A stretch of DNA of 64,000 bases, from positions 70,679,989 to 70,743,988 of the forward strand of contig JAYGXS010000003.1 of the NCBI GenBank assembly GCA_036362985.1, written 5' to 3'. Every line of letters starts with the position of its first letter. Position 1 is the first letter of the stretch. The notes under the pieces were generated by a model. It ran no database searches. It was not told the DNA's origin and saw only the letters and a list, made by a program, of their open reading frames with translations. This document shows, in pieces, positions 19,373 to 29,431 of the stretch. This stretch comes from Ligula intestinalis. Lineage: Eukaryota > Platyhelminthes > Cestoda > Diphyllobothriidea > Diphyllobothriidae. A program made the position numbers and the translations under genes.

Positions 19373-19992
19373 AAAAAAACCTGCCTTTAAAGGTATGATA
19401 CAAACGGAATAAATGTACAGTTGTAAGCTGATTTGACTCATCAGCAGGAGAACTGTTTCATATCGTCGAAAAACATTAGTTCCAGACGAAGAGGGTTGGC
19501 ACAAGAACACAGTGTTCTCAGTCTTCCTTCAATGGCTGTCCGCAAAAGTTGCGCGATATCGGCTGAAGGGTTAGCAGACTGCGGGCTGCTGCTTCAGCAG
19601 CATTATCTTTAGAATGAAGCCTGGCGGGGTTCAAAGTCCACGAACGCCATCAGAGTGAAAGATAGATTCCACCGAGTCAGCACCCAAAATTCGTGAAAGT
19701 TTTCCTGAATGTAGAAAACTAGTTATAGCTCTCTTAAACATAGGGTAATTTTGCTGGGTTTTAATACTTGTGGACAGCTTATTCCAGATTGATATGGCAT
19801 TTACTGAAAAGAATTGCCGGTACTTAACTGTACGTGCCATGGGAAGAAATAAAAATACGTCTCGATGACTGGCGCGTCGAGAGTGCTCAAGCTCCCTTAT
19901 TGTACTAAGGGGATTAAAGGTTTGACCATTCAAAAGTTTAAACAGTAAACAAAGACCCTTCTGCAATCGACGAAGCCATAGGGGATCCAGCT

Positions 19993-21321
19993 TTATAAGT
20001 TCGCACCTTTGTTGGTAGGTAAGTTACGGTGTTCTGTAGTGAAAACTCTTCTAGTGAAGAATTGCTGCACCGATTCTATTTTCTTCCGTTCACTATTGCG
20101 CAGAAGACTGAATAGAGGCGAGCAGTATTCAAGACTAGGTCTCACGTACATATTATAAAGGCTAGTTCTAACCTTCATAGTCTTAAAATTTCTAAGGATA
20201 AATCCGGTGGTTCGGCGTGCTTTCGAGACTATCAGGGCACAGTGCTCTGACAAATTAAGACTATTAGAGAAGGGTATGCCCAAATCCTTGATAACTCCTG
20301 GGACATTTAGTTCGTGGCCGTCAATGCTTAATTCCGGTTGATGATCGTCGCCAACAACCATAACGGAACATTAGTGCCATGAAAGGGTGAGGCGCCATGT
20401 GCAACACCACTGGGCGAAGGCCTGAAGATCCTTTTTTATCAGCTCGAGCACGATGTTGCGATCTGCCGGTTTATATCGATAAGCGACTTTTAAATCATCA
20501 GCATACATGAAGGGTCTGCGATACTGAAAACAATCTGAAACGTCGTTGACAAACAGGCAAAATAGGAGCGGACCCAGTACACTACCCTGTATAACTCCAC
20601 TCCTCACATGCGTGGGGTTGGAGATAACATTCGAAATTTTTACTCGTTGTGTGCGAGCATCCAAATAGGAAGATATGAAGTTCAGTGGCTTGCTATCTAT
20701 GCCGAAGGAGGCTAGTTTCAGGAGAAGGAGGTTATGATCGACCCGATCAAAGGCCTTAGTAAAATCAAAATAGACGCTATAAGTGGCAAAACCGCTGTCT
20801 CTAGATTGCAGCACATAATAAAATCAGGAGAGTTGGCAGGTGTCACAAGATCGTTTCTCGATAAAGCCATGTTGAGCTGTATTGAGCAGGTTGTTCGCTG
20901 TCAAGTGACGCATCATCTTTTCTTTGATTAAGGTCTCCAAGATCTTCGAGGCTGCGGGAAGTGTATTTATTGGCCTAAAGTTGTCGAATGACGTCGATCG
21001 GCCATGCTTGCGAATAGGCATTATGTGCGATTCCTTCCACAACGAAGGAAAGGTTTCGCTCTCAAGAGCAAGATTAAATACCTTACAAAAAATTTTTGGA
21101 AAGATATCATTCGCTTCAGCTTTTAGAAGGCTAACTGGGACGCCATCTGGTCCTGGACTATAGGATTGACGATAACGACGAATGGCTACAGTTACATCCC
21201 AGACGGTAAAACTTATGGTTTCGAGTATGGCACCTGTCCAAGCCTGGATAACCGGAGGTGCAGCGAACGAGCTTTCACTAAACGTTTTGGATAGGAACGC
21301 ATTGAAGCTATCGGCGGTCAA
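19993..21321 (-). pseudogene. LINE B reverse transcriptase, broken by frameshifts
   Basis: Three frame segments together give a full RT: 21321-20824 (YSPGPDGVPVSLLKAEAND, PIRKHGRSTSFDNFRPINTL, LNTAQHGFIEKRSCDTCQ), 20814-20371 (YSVYFDFTKAFDRVDHNLLL, GVIQGSVLGPLLFCLFVNDV, FMYADDLKVAYR) and 20361-19993 (IKDLGIPFSNSLNLSEHCAL, MYVRPSLEYCSPLFSLLRN). The catalytic YADD is present. At least two frameshifts disable it. Confidence 0.82.
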
Positions 21322-22458
21322 CTAAGCGTCAGCTATGGGGTTTTCTAAAGCATCTTGAAGAATGGGGTGTTGCGTATTCCTCTGCGCTTTAACTGTACGC
21401 GAAAAGAGTTTCGCAACATTAAGGGAAGGATTTTCAGCGAAGTGAGCCTCCTCGGCTATCTGCTTTTCGTCGGAGAGCTTCTTGGCCTGCTCAAAGATCA
21501 GTGTGATCAAGGGCAGAACGGAAGTGTCGTTCTGCCGATGCAAACGACGAGAGAGTTTACGCAGCCTACGACGGAAAGACAGAGGAAGGTACACTTCATC
21601 CTTGACATGTATTACTTTCTTACGGGGGACAAAGTGGAGGATGAGTGGATCCAACACTTTGTACAGTGCATCGGTACAAACATTTACATACAAACATTGG
21701 AAAATTTCAGACCAGTCGAGAGCGTTTAGATGTGCCAATAGGTCAGCCGTGTTTGCTGATCGGAAGTCATGATAAAAACTATACTTTTGGGGAAATGTTT
21801 CATCCGCCTCCAGTTCTAGTTCACTAACAACTGTAAGATGGTCTGAACTCCCAAGTGCGTCTAAGGATGACACTGAAAGTGGTTCGCATCCCCTACAAAA
21901 AATTAGGTCGAGCATGTTTGCTCCTCGAGTGGGAAAATCGACTACCTGATCCCACATGCCGATATCTATTGCCTCAAGTAAGTTCTCAAACTTTGAAGGA
22001 CCGGATGGTGGAAACCATTGCATGTCAGGAAGGTTAACATCGCCTGCAATCAAGCAATACTTAAGATTCAAGTTAGCAGCGGCATGAAATGCCTGCGAGA
22101 GACAAAGATCATAGTCTGCATTGGCAGTAGGCGGGCGATAAACACAGCCAACAAGTACGGAGTATTTGTTTTTTAGAACAACTCGCAGCCAGCAGCTCTC
22201 CTCCACCGCTGTGAATTGTGGATAGTCCAACGGGAGAAATACAAGTGGCTGCTTTATACAGATGCAGCTTCCTCCACCACGGCCATTGTTTCGATCGTTC
22301 CGAACGCATGCATAGCCTGCAACAGAGAGTTCAGAGTCAGCTACACAGGCCGATGCCCATGTCTCAGTTACCATAACAATGTCATGGCAGTTGACGAAAA
22401 CCAGATTCTGGAGCAGAGGCATTTTATTAATCAGTGATCTGGCATTTAAAACGACCAA
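21322..22458 (-). CDS. LINE B endonuclease domain
   Basis: APE-like endonuclease of a CR1-type LINE. Visible motifs are VVLNARSLINKM at the start, VMVTETWAS with the catalytic Glu, RGGGSCICIK, LVGCVYRPP, LIAGDVNLPDMQW with the catalytic Asp, and GSSDHLTVVSEL with the terminal Ser-Asp-His. The frame runs on into the linker before the RT and stops at 21322, after which the RT frame begins at 21321. Confidence 0.85.
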   Translation of the reverse strand: MVVLNARSLINKMPLLQNLVFVNCHDIVMVTETWASACVADSELSVAGYACVRNDRNNGRGGGSCICIKQPLVFLPLDYPQFTAVEESCWLRVVLKNKYSVLVGCVYRPPTANADYDLCLSQAFHAAANLNLKYCLIAGDVNLPDMQWFPPSGPSKFENLLEAIDIGMWDQVVDFPTRGANMLDLIFCRGCEPLSVSSLDALGSSDHLTVVSELELEADETFPQKYSFYHDFRSANTADLLAHLNALDWSEIFQCLYVNVCTDALYKVLDPLILHFVPRKKVIHVKDEVYLPLSFRRRLRKLSRRLHRQNDTSVLPLITLIFEQAKKLSDEKQIAEEAHFAENPSLNVAKLFSRTVKAQRNTQHPILQDALENPIADA

Positions 22459-22642
22459 TTTAAGAGGGCATGTCTGAGGTTTCGGTGGCGGGACAGCTAG
22501 GCCGTAACTGTTACCGGCTTCGACCAGAGCGATGTCCTTTTGACCTGAACTATTTTTCCCTCTCTTATTTTGAGATTTGTCTCGCCATTGGTTCTCCGTT
22601 TTTCCAGCTCTATTATTAGCTGTCTCATCTTTCTCCGATCTT

Positions 22643-23644
22643 TCAACTCGTAATCCGGCTGAAAAAAACTTGTGAATGCAGACTCTGTAAGGATGGTTTG
22701 CGCTCTAGAAAGAGTTTCGCCTGCGCTTCAGTTTCTAAAATAACTTTTAGAGGTCGTGGCCGAGAAATAGATTCTGGAGCTGTTGGAGCCTTCCCTATTC
22801 GAAATGCCTTAAGAATGCGGAAAGACTCGCCTGGTTTTAGCAATGGTTTGGCGTAAACTCGCATAAGACCCACATCAGGGTCAATTCGTTCTTGTGCAAT
22901 TGACGACTCTGACTCTGGGGCCCCCTTTACAACTATTTTCTGCTTGCGACTCAATGGGGCATATGTTGCAAGCTCACGTGTTTCAGCCGAGGGAGCAATT
23001 GTATCCGGTACACGCGGCTCTGATGTACTGGCTATTGGGTAAGCTGAATGCAAACCCGTGAACCGTTTGGCTTTCTTAGGCTTATGCCTCTTTTGAGTTA
23101 TGATCTTGTCAAACTCTTGTTCATCACTTTCGTGTGCAGAGTCGAGCAACGATGTGGTGCTAGGCTGCAAATCCCGATAATTGCGACTGTCGCTTAAGCC
23201 GAGTGACGATGGTATAGCCCGTGGGCTTGACACATGATCCGATATGCAGGTTTCAGGCGTGTCGAGAGACATGTCCAAATCCAAGTCAATATCAGCGTCA
23301 ACTCGTTCTTGTGCAATTGTTGACGATATCTCTGGAGCCCCTTTTACAACTATATGTTGCTTGTGACTCACTGGTGCATTTGTTGCGAGCTCACGAGTTC
23401 CGACCAAGCGGGCATCTGTATTCGGTACTAAAGGTTTGATGGGTCCTGATGTGCCGGTTTTTGGGTTAGCTGACTGCGCATTCCTGGCCCATTTAGACTT
23501 TTGAGCCTTTCTATCCCTATGCTTTTTTGGCTTCATGATCTTATCGACCTCTGTATCGTCGCTTTCTAGTGCAGCATCAAGCAACGATGTGACGCTAGGA
23601 CGCAAATGCAGATCATTGTTAGTGCTGCCTGAGCAGAGTAACAA
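22643..23644 (-). CDS. LINE B ORF1 protein with an internal duplication
   Basis: 333-residue open frame. Two similar units of about 100 residues follow each other: one starts PSVTSLLDAALESDD and ends IAQERVDADID, the other starts PSTTSLLDSAHESDE and ends IAQERIDPDVG. Each has a lysine-rich segment (MKPKKHRDRKAQKSK; ITQKRHKPKKAK) and KQ(H/K)IVVKGAPE. The C-terminus, with KAFRIGKAPTA, RPRPLKVILETEAQAKLFLE, resembles the RNA-binding ORF1 end of CR1-like LINEs. It probably binds element RNA. Confidence 0.7.
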   Translation of the reverse strand: MLLCSGSTNNDLHLRPSVTSLLDAALESDDTEVDKIMKPKKHRDRKAQKSKWARNAQSANPKTGTSGPIKPLVPNTDARLVGTRELATNAPVSHKQHIVVKGAPEISSTIAQERVDADIDLDLDMSLDTPETCISDHVSSPRAIPSSLGLSDSRNYRDLQPSTTSLLDSAHESDEQEFDKIITQKRHKPKKAKRFTGLHSAYPIASTSEPRVPDTIAPSAETRELATYAPLSRKQKIVVKGAPESESSIAQERIDPDVGLMRVYAKPLLKPGESFRILKAFRIGKAPTAPESISRPRPLKVILETEAQAKLFLERKPSLQSLHSQVFFSRITS

Positions 23645-23774
23645 TGGCGTAAACTGCGGATTTATTTTAGATTCTTTGCGATCGAGTGAGACGCCCGCTG
23701 GTTTACTTGGCTCGGCAGATGATATGCGATTTTCAGGTTTACCGACCGAGGCTATCTGAGCATATGTACTTTTA

Positions 23775-23985
23775 TTTATGTATATTTACTCATTTTCTAA
23801 GGACACGGCCAGTAGTTGTGTTGATAAAGTTAACGCAGACTTGCGTACTCCCTCAAGTTGGAGCGCTACATGGCAGATGGATTTTTCTCCATCAAAATGT
23901 AGTTTCATGAGTTTTGGTCCCGCAAGGCTTTCTGGACCCATTATCTTCCAAAATAGTCCACTGTTAGAAAGATCTCAATTATAGG
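23775..23985 (+). mobile_element. CR1-like LINE A, part 2 (RT after YVDD)
   Basis: Encodes YIYSFSKDTASSCVDKVNAD and SWSATWQMDFSPSKCSFMSF, then GPARLSGPIIFQNS. This is collinear with D (CVYFFSKSTAARCLEQIHSD ... TWQMEFSPSKC) and follows directly after the FIYVDDLK that precedes LINE B. It proves that parts 1 and 2 were once continuous. Confidence 0.75.
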
Positions 23986-24440
23986 CAACTCCGCGGGGGC
24001 CTCATACAAACCTACCGAATTGTTAGAGGCCAAGGCTGCGCCCTAGAATTTGATGATTTCTTCGAATTGGCTCGGACTGATCATCTGCGAGGTCATCCTT
24101 TTAAACTACAGAGAAAACCGGCCCGTATCGACGTTCGACGAAACGCCTTCTCTCAGAGGGTCATTGGAGCGTGGAACGGACTCCCGGAAGTTGTGGTCCT
24201 CTCAGATACTGTTGACATTTTTAAACACAAACTTGATTCTCATTTGCTGAGAAACTGTGGTAGATATAATGAACAAAGTGTCACTAGCAGACCTTGCAAC
24301 TGGCTCACACTTATCGCTGATGTAAAGCCTACATTTGTACATTTGTATTATGCACTATTGTTACGGTGGACCTATTATGCGATTTTGGTTATGAATGGGG
24401 AGCTCAAGGGCGAAAGCCTTCTTCCATTAATAAGGTGACT
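23986..24440 (+). mobile_element. LINE C: 5'-truncated LINE 3' end inserted in LINE A
   Basis: Encodes only a C-terminal LINE segment, LEFDDFFELARTDHLRGHPF, then RIDVRRNAFSQRVIGAWNGL and TVDIFKHKLDSHLL. It resembles the C-terminus of element E rather than A. Element A continues on both sides (ends near 23983, resumes near 24445), so C is a second, separate insertion. Its target-site duplication is not obvious. Confidence 0.7.
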
Positions 24441-25615
24441 TAAAGTGACTATAAAGTATTTGGGTCTTACTCACACGAATAAGCTTGCATTATCACCTCA
24501 TGCAGATCGAATTTCTGCCAAGGCCGCACAGATATGTGGGCTTATATCGCATAATTTTTTCCTTCCAAGAATGAAGTTAAAACTATACCGCATTTTTGTT
24601 CTTTCTACAGTAGAATACTGCTGTCCGCTTTTAGGTCTCATGACCCAGCATGACCGTAGTAAGATTGAAAAGGTTCAGCGAGTTTTCACTCGTAAAATAT
24701 TTTCTGTTTCTGGGGCTGGTATGTGTTATACAGATAGATTTCAATTGCAAACATTAAATTTTTTTGTGTAAGAAGACTCGAATCTGGTATATGCTTTCTG
24801 TTTCACGTTAACAATAGTCCTAATCTCCCACAAATTAAAGCTCTCCTTCCGGTAGACCGACCTTACGCCACTCATAACTCTTCCATGATAATTTTACCAC
24901 CCAGTAGCTCCACATCTAACCGTTCTCGCTCTTTTACCTCCAAATATGCTTTTATTTGGAGCAAATTTCCACTCGATATGAGACTGTCTTTGACACTATC
25001 GATTTTGAAAGGCAAATTAAATAAGCATTTAAATTTAGAGGAAATAAATTCGTTATTGTCTGCTTCCTTTCCAAACACGCAAGTTGTAGATTTTGAAAAG
25101 GGTCCTCCTGGCATCTGAAGCTCTTCCCAGGATATTAAATTGTTTCTAAATATGTTAGCATTTTCCTCTGCAGAGTCAAGCATCACTTGCAAGGGCTGCG
25201 AACTCTTCTCCGTTTTTGCAACCTTCGCTGTTGTCTTCGAGATTGGCTCTGGAAACTGGTGGGTCGCAACTCGATGATGTTGCCTTGACTTCTACTGCCT
25301 TCTCCTGTTGTCCCGGATGACCCCTTCTTAGCTCAACGATATAGATTTTTTCCCATGACCATAAATGTCCCGAATTCTCACCATCAGGTCCCAAACCAAT
25401 CACATCAAACCCTGTTACCTATCAAGGCAGTTTTTTCTCCTACAGTTTTTTTGAAGTCGGTGGCCCGCTGAACTCATCCACCGAATAAGGACTTTTTTTA
25501 CTGCCGATGACAATTATTTTATAAGAGTTCGCTGTTTATCATCATTATTTTTATTTTCACGATAGCACTAAGTTTTTAATGACAGGGCCCCTTGGGCCTT
25601 AAATATAAAAATTAT
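24441..25615 (+). mobile_element. CR1-like LINE A, part 3 (RT C-terminus and 3' tail)
   Basis: 24445-24771 encodes IKYLGLTHTNKLALSPHADR, AAQICGLISHNFFLPRMKLK and ATVEYCCPLLG-like sequence collinear with D. After a frameshift the end continues to about 25060 (SFTSKYAFIWSKFPLDMRLS). The 3' untranslated region shares GGCCCGCTGAAC and TTTTTTACTGCC blocks with D. The tail GGGCCCCTTGGGCCTTAAAT ending in TATTATTAT closes the element at about 25610-25620. Confidence 0.72.
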
Positions 25616-25624
25616 TATTATCAA

Positions 25625-26230
25625 ACGAAGGAACAGAAGAGACTTGCCAATGTTAATAGACGTTCGCAAAAAACACAGGCAGAGAGACGGCTTCGCATGG
25701 AGACTTATGCCATACGTCAGCGATATCGACGCTCCCAGGAAACCGAAGATAAAATGCTGCAATGAAGACGCGAAGACAAGATTCACCATCAAATTAACTT
25801 CTCCCAAGAAACCGAAGTCCAAACCCTGCGAAGGAGAGAGCTAGGGTAGGTTAAGAGATTCGCAACGTCGACAAAACGAATTACCCAGACGTAAAAGTGC
25901 ACGTCTGACTATGCAAGAATCACAGAGAGTGGATCAACGCCCAAACGATGCTGAAAACCAGTTTGCAACCAATTCCCATACGGTTTGGTGACTCTGGCCC
26001 GCCGGTTGCTTCCATAAATGCTCAAGTGTGGGACAAAGCCTCACTCAATTACAACCCGAGTCTTGTTTATGCGGAAGATGTAAATTTTTCCATTGGGAAG
26101 ATGGTAGAAGGTTGCGGACATTGTCAAGCGAGGTCAAGGTCAAGGCGCGCAACTTATCTTTCAAAGCTAAGTAACATAGATATTTTTATCAGATTTCCTC
26201 GTTACTTGCTGAATTTACTAGCTTAATTGT
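25625..26230 (+). pseudogene. Possible Helitron-like protein remnant
   Basis: In one frame the sequence reads Arg/Glu-rich repeats (RRLANVNRRSQKTQAERRLR, then QRYRRSQETEDKMLQ and QINFSQETEVQTLRRREL). A segment with Cys pairs then follows (CFHKCSS, CLCGRCKFFHWEDGRRL). This resembles the N-terminal repeat and zinc-finger region seen in Helitron-encoded proteins. Stops interrupt it and the Rep/helicase part is absent, so the identification is tentative. Confidence 0.4.
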
Positions 26231-26523
26231 TGTTATTTATTTGTATATCTAACCCTTTAGCAACTGCACATACCGGTAGTTGTCTTTTTTACCGATAGGT
26301 CAAAATATACATTTTTATACTGTTTCACCGACATAGCCTCATTCTAGTTCCGGTAGATTCACGTAAAAAGCAAGTAATCTATTGCGTAAATACTGAATAA
26401 TATATAAAAATTTGTTACTTTATCAATTTCCAGCAAGAAGTAGTTTGTATTACTCTATATACCATAAGAGATAATTTTCACCCTGCGTAGCCTCTTCGAT
26501 AATTCAAATTTTCTGTCGCAATT

Positions 26524-27774
26524 TTGTGCATAACTTTGCTTAAAACATATCCTATCACTCACTTTCTATTCAATATGATACCCAAGCCACAACTGAGCCG
26601 TAAATTAACCCGGAATACCAATTCTCCTAACGATAAACCCATCTTAAGCATGAAGAAACTTGATCTTGATGCTTTAGACAACTTTAGTAAGCTTTATAAC
26701 CAATATGCTTGCCTGTTTACGGTCCTTGGTGCCATCTTTGATGGAAAGATATCCACGCTCACTTCTCAGCAATGTGAGAAACTAGAGCCTTTCGTCAATA
26801 TGGTGTCTACTGAGACGCGTGATCGGCAAAAAAGGAATTTTAATTTTCTTTTGAAAAATGCTTCAAAAGATAAACAACCAATAGATGTTGCTGTTCAGTC
26901 TCTTTACTCTTGTGGCTTTAATTTTAAAGTTGCAGAAGCTAAAAGACTCTCATCCCGAAGTAAAAACCCGCCGATTCTCGTAAAACTTTTTTCAGCGATA
27001 GAAGTAGACCTTATATTCTCTCAACATGAGCGGTCAGCCAACTATTTAAAGGAAAATAAACTTTACATATGCAGGGATAAAACGCCAATGGAGCGTCGGG
27101 TTTTATCTAAAGTAGCAAATGAGAACACTGGCTCCGGTTCCACAAAACCAAAAGTTGTCTCTGAGGCCGGCCCTCCCGCTCAGGTAAGCCCACATCCCTC
27201 TGGGTCAATGTCAGTTCCCCCTGATACTTCTCCCATTCACCTTACTCGTGATTCGAGTGAGATTGTAGCCTCGTCAAGTCTTTCTCATTCTAAGCCAACC
27301 ACGTCTGTGAAAGCTTTAAATTCCGATAAACCTATGAACGCCCCTAGTAAATCTACGTCAGTTTTCAAATTTGGCAATATGATTACCGATAATAACTCAG
27401 TATCTAACAAAGACCCAACTGCTCAAGCTAGCGCTTTTCCTATTCCCAAATCTCATCAACATCCCCAAATAATTCAGCCAGCTTATAAAATTAACCGTTT
27501 TTCAAAACCAGTCATGCAATTTTCGAAGGCCAATATTCCGTCAAATTTTGATATAATGCCTCAAAATCCTATACTCATGCCCCCTCCTGGTTTTCCCATG
27601 CCACACTTCAGCCGCCCTTTCTATGGAGCCCCCTCTAATATGCCTTTCTACAATATGCACCGTTCATTTGATAATAATTACTTGACAAACTGTAGACCAG
27701 GGCCAATTTGCTTTCCGCCTTTTGTTTCTCCCATGCCGTTTCCCTTTCCGCCACCAAGTTTTCCTTTTTTATAA
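26524..27774 (+). CDS. LINE D ORF1 protein
   Basis: 416 residues; a likely start is the internal Met at 26578 (MIPKPQLSRKL). The N-terminal half is helical and basic (KLDLDALDNFSKLYNQYACL ... TRDRQKRNFNFLLKNASKDK), and the middle has CRDKTPMERRVLSK. The C-terminal half is low complexity, ending in a Pro/Phe/Met-rich tract (PFPFPPPSFPFL). No zinc knuckle is visible. It overlaps the ORF2 frame by 67 nt. Presumed RNA-binding by family analogy only. Confidence 0.7.
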   Translation: MCITLLKTYPITHFLFNMIPKPQLSRKLTRNTNSPNDKPILSMKKLDLDALDNFSKLYNQYACLFTVLGAIFDGKISTLTSQQCEKLEPFVNMVSTETRDRQKRNFNFLLKNASKDKQPIDVAVQSLYSCGFNFKVAEAKRLSSRSKNPPILVKLFSAIEVDLIFSQHERSANYLKENKLYICRDKTPMERRVLSKVANENTGSGSTKPKVVSEAGPPAQVSPHPSGSMSVPPDTSPIHLTRDSSEIVASSSLSHSKPTTSVKALNSDKPMNAPSKSTSVFKFGNMITDNNSVSNKDPTAQASAFPIPKSHQHPQIIQPAYKINRFSKPVMQFSKANIPSNFDIMPQNPILMPPPGFPMPHFSRPFYGAPSNMPFYNMHRSFDNNYLTNCRPGPICFPPFVSPMPFPFPPPSFPFL

Positions 27775-29366
27775 ATACTGACGAGCGTAACCTGAACCTG
27801 AAGGATATGCTCAGTATAGTCTTACTCAATGCGAGATCAGTTGTTAATAAGATGACAGAACTTAAAACAGTAGCATTTGAGCTTGATTCATATGTGCTCT
27901 GTGTCACTGAATCTTGGACACACTCTCTTATTTCTGACTCAACACTCGCCATAGATAATTATAGTTTGTACCGACAAGACCGCATTAAAAAGCGTGGCGG
28001 TGGTTGCCTTCTTTATATTAAATCATCCTTTGTACATTTCCCGTATCACCTGAGCATTTCGTCATTTTCTGGAAATTTTTGTCTTATTTCAGTCATCCTG
28101 CCACACAATAAAAAAGCGATAATTGGGTGTGTCTACAATCCTCCCTGTAACTCAAGTAATGTAATGCAGCTGTGTGGAATGTTTGAAAAAGTTGCAGAGA
28201 CTCAATTCGATGTCAGAATAATTATAGGTGATTTTAATCTGCCAGACATTGACTGGCATGCAAATACCTGTCCACCAAGATTTCAGAAATTGGTTGACAC
28301 TATTAACTTTTCAAACATGTCACAACTGGTCCGTTCAGTGACCAGAAATGACAGCATATTAGATTTAATTTTTACAAATGATGTCCACCCTCTTTTTATG
28401 AATTTTCATCGTGATATTTTCAATAGTGACCATGCCTTAATTCACTGTTGTTTTCCAGTCTCTCTTTCTAAAATGTCCGATGTAAAAAGCAATAACCTCG
28501 ACTTTGGTAGCGTGAACCATGAATTAGTAAATGATTTCGTAAGTACCCTAGATTGGCATAGCATATTTTCAACTAACGATCCCTACTTCTTCCAGGAGCT
28601 ATTGCAAAACCTTACCGAAAATATTCAGGCTCTTACCCCACTTAAGATTTTTAAATCAAATTCAGCTTCTTTAACTGTGCCACATTTTCTCCAAAATAGA
28701 CTTAAGAAATTACAAAAACAACTTAAGGATACGTCTAATAGCTCTTTATCAGTTCACTTAAGAATAGCGCAAATATTTGAATTAGCGCTTAAATTAAGGC
28801 TTGCACGAGATAGGCGTAGAGAGGCCACAGCGTTAAGTGATGCGAATTCTTCCAGATCAGTTGCTCAAGTCTTCCGTCTTCGGTCGGCTAAGCTTCAGAA
28901 AGTCATTCCACCCTTACTCAATGGCAACAATCATTTTATTACAGAGGATTTGGAGAAAGCAGCATTGCTAATTTCATTTTTCGCCGAGTTCTTTACCATC
29001 GAAACTAGCCCCACTCCTGTAATCCCCCTGCTGTGTGATTCAAATCTCAGTACCCTTAATTTCTCACCCGCTTGTATTCAAAAAGAAATAAGTCGTCTTA
29101 AAAATTCACATTCGGTAGGAACTGATAACATTCCAAACTCACTCATCAAACAATTAAGAGATTTCCCACCCTTACTGAGTAAGTTATTTTCAGTGTTTCT
29201 TGAGAATGGCTTTTTCCCGGACTACTGGAAAACTTCTATTATAATTCCCGTATTTAAATCTGGTTCCCGATCAGATATTCACAATTATCGTGGTGTTCAT
29301 AAAACGCCCTCTCTGGCTAAACTCTTTGAAAAATTAATTGCCAAAAAATTACAGATTTCTGCATAA
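27708..29366 (+). CDS. LINE D ORF2, endonuclease and RT N-terminus
   Basis: The natural start is probably Met at 27807 (MLSIVLLNARSVVNKM). The endonuclease motifs are VLCVTESWTHSLI, KRGGGCLLYIK, AIIGCVYNPP, RIIIGDFNLPDIDWH and FNSDHALIHC. The RT begins with NSHSVGTDNIPNSLIKQLRD and IIPVFKSGSRSDIHNYRG. The frame is lost at the stop after KKLQISA. The correct continuation lies one base over (NNNILSSSQHGYLSDRSCET), so a single-base frameshift is the lesion. Confidence 0.85.
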   Translation: MLSAFCFSHAVSLSATKFSFFINTDERNLNLKDMLSIVLLNARSVVNKMTELKTVAFELDSYVLCVTESWTHSLISDSTLAIDNYSLYRQDRIKKRGGGCLLYIKSSFVHFPYHLSISSFSGNFCLISVILPHNKKAIIGCVYNPPCNSSNVMQLCGMFEKVAETQFDVRIIIGDFNLPDIDWHANTCPPRFQKLVDTINFSNMSQLVRSVTRNDSILDLIFTNDVHPLFMNFHRDIFNSDHALIHCCFPVSLSKMSDVKSNNLDFGSVNHELVNDFVSTLDWHSIFSTNDPYFFQELLQNLTENIQALTPLKIFKSNSASLTVPHFLQNRLKKLQKQLKDTSNSSLSVHLRIAQIFELALKLRLARDRRREATALSDANSSRSVAQVFRLRSAKLQKVIPPLLNGNNHFITEDLEKAALLISFFAEFFTIETSPTPVIPLLCDSNLSTLNFSPACIQKEISRLKNSHSVGTDNIPNSLIKQLRDFPPLLSKLFSVFLENGFFPDYWKTSIIIPVFKSGSRSDIHNYRGVHKTPSLAKLFEKLIAKKLQISA

Positions 29367-29431
29367 ATAATAACATTCTCAGCTCCTCACAGCATGGCTA
29401 TTTATCGGACCGATCTTGTGAAACTTGTCAC

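Larger units (their letters stand above)
19181..23770 (-). mobile_element. CR1-like LINE B, nearly full length, inserted into LINE A
   Basis: Read right to left: ORF1 (23644-22643), endonuclease (22458-21322), RT (21321-19993 in two or three frames), C-terminal region (19966-19631) and a 3' untranslated region with a TATTATTATTAC-like tail ending at about 19183. Element A resumes directly beyond its 5' end, so B interrupted A. Frameshifts near 20365-20370 and 20815-20824 and a stop at about 21322 mean it is no longer autonomous. Confidence 0.82.

Noticed and set aside
20734..21772. Plus-strand ORFs up to 124 codons over LINE B
   Set aside because: Antisense readings of the LINE B RT and endonuclease.
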